From RYN-133 sp963754285 (GTDB lineage: Bacteria > Actinomycetota > Actinomycetes > Mycobacteriales > Jatrophihabitantaceae): a stretch of 64,000 nucleotides of DNA. Positions 8,513-16,453 of the stretch are shown here, piece after piece. A model generated the notes under the pieces. That model was not told the origin of the DNA and did not search any database. It was given only the letters and a program-made list of their open reading frames with translations. Numbering within the stretch: position 1 is the first letter of the stretch; the number at the start of each line of letters is the position of its first letter. Made by a program: the position numbers and the translations under genes. The DNA is taken from the NCBI GenBank assembly GCA_963754285.1, contig CAVWFN010000009.1, positions 248,001 to 312,000 on the forward strand. Direction: 5' to 3'.

Positions 8513-9688
8513 ATGAGTGACGCCCTCGATCGCCTCGACCTGCTCGATCTCGACGACGACCTCGGCGACGACGATCGCCTGCTGCGCGACACCGTCCGCA
8601 AGTTCGCCAACGATCGGCTGCGTCCGCACATCCAGCAGTGGTTCGAGGACGGAACGCTGCCGGCGCGCGATCTCGCGCGCGAGTTCGGCGAGCTGGGCGT
8701 GCTCGGGATGCACCTCGAGGGCTACGGCTGCCAGGGCGCCAAGGCATCGCAGTACGGCCTGGTGTGCGCCGAGATCGAGGCGGTCGACTCAGGGCTTCGA
8801 TCGCTGGTCAGCGTGCAGGGCTCGCTGGCGATGTACTCGATCCACGCCTACGGCAGCGAGGAGCAGAAACAGCACTGGCTGCCGCGCATGGCGACCGGTG
8901 AGGCGATCGGGTGCTTCGGTCTCACCGAGCCCGACTCCGGCTCCGACCCCGGCTCGATGCGCACCCGCGCGCGCCGCGACGGTGACGACTGGGTGCTCAC
9001 CGGCAACAAGATGTGGATCACGAACGGCTCGATCGCCGATGTCGCGGTCGTCTGGGCGCGCACCGAGGACGAGGGTATCCGCGGCTTCCTCGTCGAGAAG
9101 GGCACGCCCGGCTTCACCGCCCAGGACGTCCACCACAAGATCTCGCTGCGGGCATCCATCACCAGCGAGCTGATCCTGGACGAGGTCCGCGTCCCCGCGT
9201 CGGCGATGCTCCCCGAGGTCCGCGGACTGAAGGGCCCGCTCGGCTGCCTGACCGAGGCGCGCTTCGGCATCATCTGGGGCGTGACCGGCGCAGCGCGCGA
9301 CGCGCTCGCGTCCACCCTCGACTACGCCGGCAGCCGTACCCAGTTCGACAAGCCGATCGCGGGGTTCCAGCTGACGCAGAAGAAGTTCGCCGACCTGAGC
9401 GTGCGGTTGCAGCTGATGCAGCTCACCGCTCGCCGACTCGGCGAACTCAAGGACGCCGGACGCATCGCCCCGCACCAGATCAGCTTCGGCAAGTTCGCCA
9501 ACGTGCGCAGCGCGCTCGAGATCTGCCGCGAAGCGCGCTCGATCCTCGGCGGCAGCGGAATCACCACCGAGTACCCGGTGCTACGCCACGCGGTGAACCT
9601 CGAGACCGTCTACACCTACGAAGGCACGCACGAGGTGCACACCCTCGTGCTCGGCAGCCGCCTCACCGGCATCGACGCCTTCCGCTGA
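8513..9688 (+). CDS. gcdH: Acyl-CoA dehydrogenase, glutaryl-CoA dehydrogenase type
   Basis: A 391-residue FAD enzyme. The motifs C-F-G-L-T-E-P-D-S-G-S-D-P, L-T-G-N-K-M-W-I-T-N-G, S-L-R-A-S-I-T-S-E-L and Y-E-G-T-H-E-V-H-T-L are those of glutaryl-CoA dehydrogenases, which oxidise and decarboxylate glutaryl-CoA to crotonyl-CoA; the catalytic Glu is in Y-E-G-T-H-E. Crotonyl-CoA is the substrate of the Ccr encoded at 19.2 kb, so it could feed the ethylmalonyl-CoA route. Methylsuccinyl-CoA dehydrogenase is an alternative, but those proteins are longer. It starts 10 bases after the prolyl oligopeptidase stop. Confidence 0.85.
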   Translation: MSDALDRLDLLDLDDDLGDDDRLLRDTVRKFANDRLRPHIQQWFEDGTLPARDLAREFGELGVLGMHLEGYGCQGAKASQYGLVCAEIEAVDSGLRSLVSVQGSLAMYSIHAYGSEEQKQHWLPRMATGEAIGCFGLTEPDSGSDPGSMRTRARRDGDDWVLTGNKMWITNGSIADVAVVWARTEDEGIRGFLVEKGTPGFTAQDVHHKISLRASITSELILDEVRVPASAMLPEVRGLKGPLGCLTEARFGIIWGVTGAARDALASTLDYAGSRTQFDKPIAGFQLTQKKFADLSVRLQLMQLTARRLGELKDAGRIAPHQISFGKFANVRSALEICREARSILGGSGITTEYPVLRHAVNLETVYTYEGTHEVHTLVLGSRLTGIDAFR

Positions 9689-9714
9689 CGCCGTCCGCCC
9701 ATACGTTGAGTGGG

Positions 9715-10398
9715 TCAGCGCGGAACGACCAGAACCTGCCCGACGCTGATGTAGTTCGGGTTGTGGACGCGCGAGCGGTTGTGCTGCCACAGGGCACGCC
9801 AGCCGCCGTGCACGTGGAAGCGGTTCGCGATCGTCGACAGGGTGTCGCCCGGACGCACGCGGTAGTGCGTGCCGTGGCCCTGCTTGTGCCGCGTGCCGTG
9901 GTGCTGCTGGTGATGGCGGTGCTTGCGCGGGTGGTGCTTGCGATGCTGGCCGCGATGGGACGACGGCGAATGCATCGGCGTCGCCTCGGCCGGGAGCGGC
10001 GTCGACGTCGCCTCGCCCGAGGAGCGCGTGAGACCGGCACGCGGACCGCACACCGGCCAGGCATCAGGCCCCTGGGAGGCGAGTACGCGGCGCGCGACCT
10101 CGATCTGCTCCAGGCGGGTCGCGAGATCGGCGCGCGCGGCGTACTTCGTGCCGTGGAAGCCGGCCCACGTCGAGCGTGAGAACTGCACCCCGCCGTAGTA
10201 GCCGTTGCCCGTGTTGATGTGCCAGTTGTTCCCGCTCTCGCAGGACGCGACCCGGTCCCAGACATTGCCCGCCGCCTGCGCAGCGGGAGCGGCTCCGACT
10301 GCGGCGCCGGCGATTCCGGCGGCGGCGACGCCTACGACGACGCCCTTGCCGACCGGCACGCTGAGTTCGCGCCGCTTGCGGTGCTGTGCTTTGTACAT
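9715..10398 (-). CDS. rpf: Resuscitation-promoting factor with LysM domain
   Basis: A 227-residue secreted muralytic protein. A basic N-terminus and hydrophobic signal segment end at A-Q-A-A. The Rpf transglycosylase-like domain (about residues 45-125) has W-D-R-V-A-S-C-E-S-G-N-N-W with the catalytic Glu, then G-Y-Y-G-G-V-Q-F-S and paired Cys. A low-complexity His/Arg/Gln-rich linker leads to a C-terminal LysM (Y-R-V-R-P-G-D-T-L-S-T-I-A). Rpf enzymes cleave peptidoglycan during growth resumption and division. AGGA sits five bases before the ATG. It converges on gcdH with only 26 bases between stops. Confidence 0.93.
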   Translation of the reverse strand: MYKAQHRKRRELSVPVGKGVVVGVAAAGIAGAAVGAAPAAQAAGNVWDRVASCESGNNWHINTGNGYYGGVQFSRSTWAGFHGTKYAARADLATRLEQIEVARRVLASQGPDAWPVCGPRAGLTRSSGEATSTPLPAEATPMHSPSSHRGQHRKHHPRKHRHHQQHHGTRHKQGHGTHYRVRPGDTLSTIANRFHVHGGWRALWQHNRSRVHNPNYISVGQVLVVPR

Positions 10399-10539
10399 TC
10401 GCGTCCTAACCGGTTACATCACGAAACGATTACGAGGAGTCACCGTAAAGGACTATTCATGAATCGCCAAAACGCCCTATGTACTAGGTCACTCGCGCAT
10501 TCGGCCCATTGACAGCGACGAATCCGGGCAATTCACCGG
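10399..10539 (-). promoter_or_regulatory. AT-richer upstream region of rpf
   Basis: This 141-base stretch between the ECF sigma gene and rpf is less GC-rich than its surroundings and contains a perfect 10-bp palindrome (TAACCGGTTA, 10407-10416) just before the rpf ribosome binding site. I looked for a c-di-AMP (ydaO) riboswitch, common before rpf genes, and could not recognise its conserved blocks. Confidence 0.3.
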
Positions 10540-11802
10540 CTAGCGATCCGGATCGCCGACCGCTTCGAGGCGGCCCCGGAGAAACTCGCGTTCGACCTCG
10601 TTGGACGTCAGATGCAGCGCCTCGGCGTAGGCGGCGCGGGCCTCGGCGTCCCGTCCCAGGCGGTGGAGGAACTCGGCCCGGGCAGACGCAAGGTAGCCGT
10701 AGCCGGCCAGTTGCGGTTCCGCGCCGAGCAGTTCGAGGGCGGCCAACCCGGCGGCGGGCCCATCGGCGAATCCGATGGCGACGGCACGGTTGAGAGCCAC
10801 GACGGGTGAGGGCCAGATCTCACCGAGGACGCCGTAGAGCGCCACGACCTCGCGCCAATCGGTCTCGGCCCAGCTCGCCGCCTCGGCGTGGACCGCGGCA
10901 ATCGCGGCCTGTAACGCGTACCGGCTCGGCGGGCGGTGACGCAGCGCGTCGCGGACCAGCCCGACGCCCTCCGAAATTGCCCCGGCGTCCCACCGGCTGC
11001 GGTCTTGATCCTCGAGCAGGACGAGGTGCCCGTCCGCATCGAGGCGCGTCGCCCGCCGCGCGTCGGTGAGCAGGACGAGGGCGAGCAAGCCGCTGACGTC
11101 GGCCGAGTCAGGCAGCAGGGCGTGCAGCATCCGCGCAAGATCGGTCGCACGTTCGACGAGATCGCGGCGAACGAGGCTCGCGCCGGCCGGAGCGGTGTGC
11201 CCCGTGGTGAACAGCAGGTGCACCACCTCGACGACCGCGGTGATGCGATCTGGCAGCTCACTGGCGGCGGGCACCCGGTACGGGATTCGCGCGGCGGCAA
11301 TCTTCTTCTTCGCGCGCGTGATGCGCGCGGCCATCGTCGGCTCACTCACGAGGAAGGCGCGGGCGACCTCGCCGGTCGACAGGCCGCAGAGCAGCCGCAG
11401 GGTGAGGGCGATCTGGGCTTCTTGCGCGAGTGCCGGGTGGCAACACGTGCAGATCAGGCGCAGCCGGTCATCGGCGATCTCGTCGCCGTCGGCGATCTCT
11501 GCCGGCGGCGCGACGTCGTCCATCACCAGCTCCGGCATCGCCCGACGGAACAGCGCGTCGCGGCGGATGAGATCGAGCGCGCGGTTGCGCGCGGTGGTGG
11601 TCAGCCACGCCGCCGGACGGGACGGAACCCCGGTCTCGGCCCATTTGGTCAACGCGCGGGCATAGGCGTCCTGGACGCATTCCTCGGCCAGGTCGAGATC
11701 GCGCGTCACGCGCACCGTCGCAGCGAGGACGAGGCCCCACTCGCGACGGTGCGCGTCGGCGACCGCCGCGGCGATCGCGGCAGTCGGATCCTTGGTACTC
11801 AG
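10540..11802 (-). CDS. ECF-type RNA polymerase sigma factor with C-terminal DUF6596-like extension
   Basis: A sigma factor of about 420 residues. Region 2 is L-D-L-A-E-E-C-V-Q-D-A-Y-A-R-A-L followed by a W-L-T-T-T-A-R-N-R-A-L-D segment, region 4 is around L-S-T-G-E-V-A-R-A-F-L-V-S-E-P-T-M-A-A-R, and the long C-terminal part is the tetratricopeptide-like extension of the SigJ/ECF41-related 'DUF6596' class. The first ATG/GTG in frame (11715) would delete conserved region 2.1 (V-A-D-A-H-R-R-E-W-G-L-V), which is encoded upstream in the same frame. The only plausible start that keeps it is CTG 11802, with AGGA upstream. It follows the YCII-domain gene, its usual partner, by 13 bases. Confidence 0.88.
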   Translation of the reverse strand: MSTKDPTAAIAAAVADAHRREWGLVLAATVRVTRDLDLAEECVQDAYARALTKWAETGVPSRPAAWLTTTARNRALDLIRRDALFRRAMPELVMDDVAPPAEIADGDEIADDRLRLICTCCHPALAQEAQIALTLRLLCGLSTGEVARAFLVSEPTMAARITRAKKKIAAARIPYRVPAASELPDRITAVVEVVHLLFTTGHTAPAGASLVRRDLVERATDLARMLHALLPDSADVSGLLALVLLTDARRATRLDADGHLVLLEDQDRSRWDAGAISEGVGLVRDALRHRPPSRYALQAAIAAVHAEAASWAETDWREVVALYGVLGEIWPSPVVALNRAVAIGFADGPAAGLAALELLGAEPQLAGYGYLASARAEFLHRLGRDAEARAAYAEALHLTSNEVEREFLRGRLEAVGDPDR

Positions 11803-11815
11803 TTGTCCTCGGCGC

Positions 11816-12163
11816 TCAGCCGAAGACCATGATCGGACGCACCTCGAGACCGCCGTTGAGCACCGGCACCTGCTTGGCCAACTCGATCGCCTCGTCGAGG
11901 TCGGCCGCCTCGACCAGGTAGTAGCCGCCGAGAGCTTCCTTGCTCTCGACGAACGGGCCGTCGGTCACGGTGAAGCCGCCGGCGCCGTCGGGGCGCACGG
12001 TCGTAGCGGTCGATACGGCCTGCAGCGCCTCGCCGCCCTTCACTGCGGCGTCGTTCTTCGTGCCGAACGCGTTGTGGCCGTCCATCACCCCCTGCATCGT
12101 CGCCTCGTCGGCGTTCGCGTAGGCAGCCTCGTCGTCATAGATCAGGATCAGGAACTGCGACAT
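11816..12163 (-). CDS. YCII-related domain protein (ECF sigma partner)
   Basis: A 115-residue protein with the family core D-G-P-F-V-E-S-K-E-A-L-G-G-Y-Y-L-V-E and an N-terminal Y-x-x-L-I-Y-D-D-E strand. YCII-like proteins have a ferredoxin-like fold, and this subgroup is routinely encoded beside SigJ/DUF6596-type ECF sigma factors. Their biochemical role is poorly known and control of sigma activity is only presumed. The gene precedes the sigma factor in one transcription unit, and the intergenic distance suggests coupled translation. Confidence 0.88.
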   Translation of the reverse strand: MSQFLILIYDDEAAYANADEATMQGVMDGHNAFGTKNDAAVKGGEALQAVSTATTVRPDGAGGFTVTDGPFVESKEALGGYYLVEAADLDEAIELAKQVPVLNGGLEVRPIMVFG

Positions 12164-12265
12164 GGTGGATCCCCCTGGTTCGCGGCCCGCGTCTCGGGCC
12201 TACCGATTATCCGACGAGCGCGGCGGCGCCACATCGACAGCGTGCTCGCTAATGTTCATCGGATC

Positions 12266-13042
12266 ATGGATTGGAACCTGCGTACCTGCTCCCGCAAGGG
12301 GCACGTCACGTATGCGCCGGACGAGCCGGAGTACCGCACCAAGCTCGAAGCCGAGACGCCGCTCGGCACCGGCTGGCGCTGCCTGCGGTGCGGTACCTAC
12401 GTGCTCGGCGAGCCACTCGGCTCCGGGCCGGCCGACGACGCGCCGGTGCTGCTGCGCGGCAAGGCTCTGCGCAGCGCGTTCATCCTGCGGGCACTGGCGA
12501 TCGAACGGTGGTTCCGTGGCGTGATCCTGGCGCTGCTCGGCATCGCGGTGCTCAAGCTCAAGAGCACGCAGGTCAGCCTGCAGGACCTGTTCCAGAAGGA
12601 CCTCAAGGCGCTCGACCCGTTCTTCCGGCAGATCCACTTCCAGGTGTCCGACTCGAGCACGATCACCTCGATCGAGAAGATCCTGCACGCCAAGTCCTCG
12701 ACCCTGACGGGCATCGGCGTTGCGCTGATCCTGTATGCGGCGCTGCAGATTCTCGAGGGCGTCGGCCTGTGGTCCCTCAAACGGTGGGGTGAGTACGTCG
12801 CGGTCGTCGGTACGACCGCGTTCATCCCGCTCGAGATCTACGAGATCGTCGACAGCGTCAGCTGGCTGAAGATCGTCATCCTGATCGTGAACATCGCCGC
12901 GGTCGTCTACCTGCTCTGGTCCAAGCGGTTGTTCGGCATCCGCGGCGGGCACAAGGCCTACGAAGAGTCCATGCACGAAGCGTCGCTGCTCGAGGTCGAG
13001 CAGTCGTCCTCTCCGGCGAGGACCGCTCAGTCGACGGGGTGA
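12266..13042 (+). CDS. DUF2127 family membrane protein with N-terminal zinc-ribbon-like motif
   Basis: A 258-residue protein. The N-terminus carries an early Cys/His pair (T-C-S-R-K-G-H) and C-L-R-C-G, which could bind one zinc ion. Hydrophobic segments follow at about residues 85-105, 150-170, 180-200 and 205-225, as in DUF2127 proteins. The family function is unknown. It diverges from the YCII gene. Its last 16 bases overlap the 3' end of the convergent crotonase gene, so the two cannot both have independent 3' untranslated regions. Confidence 0.75.
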   Translation: MDWNLRTCSRKGHVTYAPDEPEYRTKLEAETPLGTGWRCLRCGTYVLGEPLGSGPADDAPVLLRGKALRSAFILRALAIERWFRGVILALLGIAVLKLKSTQVSLQDLFQKDLKALDPFFRQIHFQVSDSSTITSIEKILHAKSSTLTGIGVALILYAALQILEGVGLWSLKRWGEYVAVVGTTAFIPLEIYEIVDSVSWLKIVILIVNIAAVVYLLWSKRLFGIRGGHKAYEESMHEASLLEVEQSSSPARTAQSTG

Positions 13043-13698
13043 TCTGTGTCGCGCAGCGCGGCCAGCGCGTCGGCGTACATCCGCTCCTTGATCGTCCCGA
13101 GCGTCGGGCCGGCCTTGCCGGCCAGCGGACGGGCGACCTCGATCGCCGAGGAAAGCACGTCGTCCTCGTGCGCCACGGCGTCGACGATTCCGGCGGCCAG
13201 CGCATCGGTGCCGCCGTAACGGCGTCCGGTCGTCATCGCCTCGTGCGCGGTCTTCTTCGAGAGCTTGCCCTGGATCAGACCGGACATGCCGCGGCTGAAC
13301 GGGATGTTGATGTCGACCTCGGGCAGGCAGAAGAACCCGCGGTCGGCCCGCATCACCCGGAAGTCGTGCGCGAGCGCGAGCATCCCGCCGCCCGCGAACG
13401 AGTGCCCCTGCACAGCTGCCACTGTGGCGACCGGCAACGCGAGGAAGCGGGCCAGCATCGCGTGGACGTCGATGACGTAGTCGATGAACCGCTCGCCGTT
13501 GTGTGACAACCAGTCGAGGTCGAGCCCGTTCGAGAAGAACTTCCCGGTCGCAGTCGTCACCAATGCCCGATGGCCCTCGGACGTGTCGACGGTCGTGAGA
13601 TGCGCTTGCACCTCCTTGAGCCAGTCGGGGTGGAAGCGGTTCTCGGTATCGCCGAGGTCGAGGACGAAGACCTCGCCGTCGCGGTCCAGGCTGGGCAT
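13027..13698 (-). CDS. Enoyl-CoA hydratase/isomerase family protein
   Basis: A 223-residue crotonase-fold protein, shorter than the usual ~260. The oxyanion-hole segments are G-K-F-F-S-N-G-L-D-L-D and G-H-S-F-A-G-G-G-M-L-A-L-A-H-D; the region around L-P-E-V-D-I-N-I-P-F is typical of enoyl-CoA delta-isomerases (PECI/ECI group) rather than true hydratases, since no second catalytic Glu is obvious. It probably shifts double bonds of unsaturated acyl-CoA. The start chosen is the ATG at 13698 (M-P-S-L-D-R-D-G-E), which matches family N-termini better than the ATG seven codons upstream. It diverges from the SCP2-hydrolase gene. Confidence 0.8.
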   Translation of the reverse strand: MPSLDRDGEVFVLDLGDTENRFHPDWLKEVQAHLTTVDTSEGHRALVTTATGKFFSNGLDLDWLSHNGERFIDYVIDVHAMLARFLALPVATVAAVQGHSFAGGGMLALAHDFRVMRADRGFFCLPEVDINIPFSRGMSGLIQGKLSKKTAHEAMTTGRRYGGTDALAAGIVDAVAHEDDVLSSAIEVARPLAGKAGPTLGTIKERMYADALAALRDTDHPVD

Positions 13699-13728
13699 CC
13701 GCGAATCGTACTGATGCAAGATAGAGGT

Positions 13729-14916
13729 GTGTCCGACAACGATCTGTTGCCGCTGTTGCGCGATCGCCTCATCGGGCTCTACTCACCGCTGTTGGCCGAC
13801 ACGACCGCGACCATGCTGTTCACCGCGGGCGGCCTGGCGACGTGGACGGTCGACATCGACCGCGGCCGCGCGTCGGCCAGGGTCGGGACGCCCGCGGCAC
13901 CGACCACCACAGTGCGCGCCCCGTTGCCCGTCCTCACCGAGGTCGTCTCGGGACGGCGCAGCGGCATCGAGGCGTTCCTCGCGGGCGACCTCACCGTGCG
14001 CGGCAATCTCGCGCTCGCGCTGCAGCTCGACGGCCTGTTCCCCGGCGACCCGACCGACGACTCGCGCACGCTGACCCGCTCGGTTCACGCCGACGGCATC
14101 GAGACGTTCTACCTGGAATCAGGTCCGCACGATGCACCACCGGTCGTACTCGTGCACGGCTTGTCGGCGACGAATGCCTCGATGCTGCCGATGATTCCTG
14201 CACTCGCGAAGTCCTACCGAGTGCTCGCTCCCGATCTGCCCGGCCACGGCGGCACGCAGGCGACGACGTCGGCTCACGGAGCGGCCTACCTCGGCAGATG
14301 GCTCGCCGCCTTCTTGCGAGAGACCTGTTCCGAGCCTGCGGTGCTCGTCGGGAACAGCCTCGGTGGACGGACCGCGTTGCAGGCTGCGCTCGACTCGCCC
14401 GACGCGGTGCGCGGCCTGGTGCTGTTGTGTCCCGCCGTGGCGTTTCGCAAGCTGCGCCAGCTCGTACCGTTCGTTCGGCTGGTGCCCGACCAGATCGCGT
14501 CGCTCCCGATGCGGTTGCCGCGCGGGCTCGCGATGCGCGGCCTGCGCAACCTGTTCGCCGTCCCGTCCCGGCTGCCCGACACCTGGTACGACTCGGCGGT
14601 CGACGAATTCGCCCGCGTGCTGGGCATTCGCGCGAACCGGCTGGCCACGTTCTCCGCGCTACGGCACGTCTATCTCGACGAGCCGTTCGGCGAGGACGGG
14701 TTCTGGGACCGGTTGCCCGATCTCGCCCCGCCCGCCCTGTTCCTCTGGGGCGACCGCGACGTGCTCGTCCCCTCGGGCTTCGGCCGGTTCGTGTCCGAAG
14801 CCCTGCCCAACGCCCGATCTGTGGTGCTCGACGACTGCGGTCACGTCCCGCAGTTCGAGCATCCCGAGCTCACGATCCAGTACACAACCGAGTTCATCGA
14901 ATCGCTTCCGGGCTGA
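13729..14916 (+). CDS. Alpha/beta hydrolase with N-terminal SCP2-like domain
   Basis: A protein of about 395 residues. The first ~100 residues resemble a sterol-carrier-protein-2 lipid-binding domain (A-x-M-L-F-T-A-G-G-L ... F-L-A-G-D-L-T-V-R-G-N-L-A-L-A-L-Q-L). An alpha/beta hydrolase follows with V-H-G-L-S, the nucleophile Ser in G-N-S-L-G-G, the acid in W-G-D-R-D and the His in D-C-G-H-V-P. A lipid or acyl-ester substrate delivered by the SCP2 domain is a sensible inference. GTG 13729 or ATG 13714 could be the start. The last 23 bases overlap the convergent monooxygenase gene. Confidence 0.8.
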   Translation: MSDNDLLPLLRDRLIGLYSPLLADTTATMLFTAGGLATWTVDIDRGRASARVGTPAAPTTTVRAPLPVLTEVVSGRRSGIEAFLAGDLTVRGNLALALQLDGLFPGDPTDDSRTLTRSVHADGIETFYLESGPHDAPPVVLVHGLSATNASMLPMIPALAKSYRVLAPDLPGHGGTQATTSAHGAAYLGRWLAAFLRETCSEPAVLVGNSLGGRTALQAALDSPDAVRGLVLLCPAVAFRKLRQLVPFVRLVPDQIASLPMRLPRGLAMRGLRNLFAVPSRLPDTWYDSAVDEFARVLGIRANRLATFSALRHVYLDEPFGEDGFWDRLPDLAPPALFLWGDRDVLVPSGFGRFVSEALPNARSVVLDDCGHVPQFEHPELTIQYTTEFIESLPG

Positions 14917-16342
14917 ACTGCTCGCTGCCGAACCAGCGCTGCAACCGCTCGGTCAGACCGTGTTGATCGTCGCCCACCCACGCGACGTGACCGTCCGGCC
15001 GTAACAACGCGGCCGGCGCGTCGAGCTCATCGCTGTCGCCGACGACATGATCGACACGATCCGACCACCCACCAACGGACAACCGCCCGGTGGTGTCGAG
15101 CAGCAGCCCGCGTCCGCTCCGCATCAGTTCGAACAGCCGGCCGGGTCCGACAGTGACGTCGCGCAGTCGACGACCCACGATCGGGCGGTCGTCGCCGAAG
15201 TCGTAGCGCACGCCGATGGCGGTGATCATCTCGATCACGCGGCGGTTGACGACGTCGAGGTCCATCAGCTCCGACAGCAACCGCCGTACCGCCTGCGGGC
15301 CGGGCTCCGGCGTCATCAGCTCCATCTGCGCCCGTGTCGTGTTCAGGACCGCCTCGGCCACCGGGCGCCGCTCCAACTCGTAGCTGTCCAACAGCGCGTC
15401 CGGCGCCCAGCCGTCGATCTCGCCGGCGAGCTTCCAACCCAGATTGAACGCATCTTGGACGCCGAGGTTGAGGCCCTGCCCGCCCGCAGGCGGGTGCACG
15501 TGGGCGGCATCGCCGGCCAGCAGAACCCGACCGACGCGGTAGTGCTCGGCGAGGCGGGTCGCGTCGCCGAAGCGCGACAGCCAACTCGGCGAGTGGACGC
15601 CGAAGTCGGTGCCCGCGGTCGCCTGCAGCTGTCGCCGGAAATCGTCGATCGTCGGCGGCGCCGTGCGGTCGTCGGCGATTGCGTCGGCAGGGACGACGAC
15701 GCGGTAGAGCCCGTCGCCGACCGGGCCGAGCCCGAATCGCAGTTGCGTCTTGCGCACTTCGGTCACGACAGCGGCGACCGTTTCGGGGGTAGCCGACGCC
15801 TTCATCTCGCCGACCAGCGTCTCGACGGTGCTCGCCTCGCCGGGAAACCCGATGCCGAGCAGCTTGCGGACGATGCTGCGACCGCCGTCGCAGCCGACCA
15901 CGAAGCGGGCGTGCAGTTGTGACCCGTCGCCGAGGCCGACCGTCACGCCGTCGTCGTCCTGGCTCAAGGCCACGACGGCATGACCACGCCGGAGCTCGGC
16001 ACCGAGTTCGACGGCTCGCTCGGCGAGCAGGCGATCGGTGCGGGGCTGGGGAATGCCGAGAATGTAGGCGTGCGCGGTGTCGAGGCCGGGCGGCGGTGGC
16101 TTGGTGATCCCGGCCAGCAGGCCGGCGCCCAGCGGATACTTCGTGCCGTGCTCGAGGAAGCGCTCGAGCAGGCCGCGCTGATCCATCACCTCGATGCTGC
16201 GCACGTGCAGGCCGAGCGAACGCACGACCTTGGTCGGCTCGGCGTCGCGTTCGAGCACGACAACGTCCACGCCGTGCAGCCGTAGTTCTGCGGCGAGCAT
16301 CAAGCCGGTCGGCCCAGCGCCGACGACGATCACATCGATCAT
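14894..16342 (-). CDS. FAD-dependent aromatic monooxygenase (rifampicin monooxygenase-like)
   Basis: A 482-residue class A flavoprotein hydroxylase. The dinucleotide-binding motif is V-G-A-G-P-T-G-L (residues 7-14) followed by the acidic V-L-E-R-D. The second FAD motif is L-L-A-G-D-A-A-H-V-H-P-P-A-G-G-Q-G-L-N with L-G-V-Q-D-A. Such enzymes use NAD(P)H and oxygen to hydroxylate aromatic compounds; the closest named type by pattern is Rox (rifampicin monooxygenase) and polyketide hydroxylases such as PgaE. Native substrate unknown, and resistance is not established. It converges with the SCP2-hydrolase, with a 23-base overlap of coding ends. Confidence 0.85.
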   Translation of the reverse strand: MIDVIVVGAGPTGLMLAAELRLHGVDVVVLERDAEPTKVVRSLGLHVRSIEVMDQRGLLERFLEHGTKYPLGAGLLAGITKPPPPGLDTAHAYILGIPQPRTDRLLAERAVELGAELRRGHAVVALSQDDDGVTVGLGDGSQLHARFVVGCDGGRSIVRKLLGIGFPGEASTVETLVGEMKASATPETVAAVVTEVRKTQLRFGLGPVGDGLYRVVVPADAIADDRTAPPTIDDFRRQLQATAGTDFGVHSPSWLSRFGDATRLAEHYRVGRVLLAGDAAHVHPPAGGQGLNLGVQDAFNLGWKLAGEIDGWAPDALLDSYELERRPVAEAVLNTTRAQMELMTPEPGPQAVRRLLSELMDLDVVNRRVIEMITAIGVRYDFGDDRPIVGRRLRDVTVGPGRLFELMRSGRGLLLDTTGRLSVGGWSDRVDHVVGDSDELDAPAALLRPDGHVAWVGDDQHGLTERLQRWFGSEQFSPEAIR

Positions 16343-16363
16343 GAGGAATCCGTTCCGAGGTCG

Positions 16364-16380
16364 GCCGCAGATTCTGCGGC
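16364..16380 (-). terminator. Hairpin downstream of meaB
   Basis: GCCGCAG (16364-16370) and CTGCGGC (16374-16380) form a perfect 7-bp stem with a 3-base loop, about 75 bases past the meaB stop and just upstream of the monooxygenase start. No U-run follows. Confidence 0.3.
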
Positions 16381-16453
16381 ATCACCCGGGCCTTGCCGCA
16401 AGCCCCCTTCTCGGCTATAGCTTGGAGGTGAGGGCGAAGGACGCGTTCAGCAC

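Noticed and set aside
8513..9688. Methylsuccinyl-CoA dehydrogenase
   Set aside because: It would fit the pathway, but the length and the S-L-R-A-S and Y-E-G-T-H motifs match glutaryl-CoA dehydrogenase.
10399..10539. c-di-AMP (ydaO-type) riboswitch upstream of rpf
   Set aside because: Expected from other actinobacteria, but the conserved sequence blocks and pseudoknot arms could not be recognised in this short region.
14894..16342. Dedicated rifampicin resistance gene
   Set aside because: The protein resembles Rox, but the family is broad and no substrate-specific residues could be checked.
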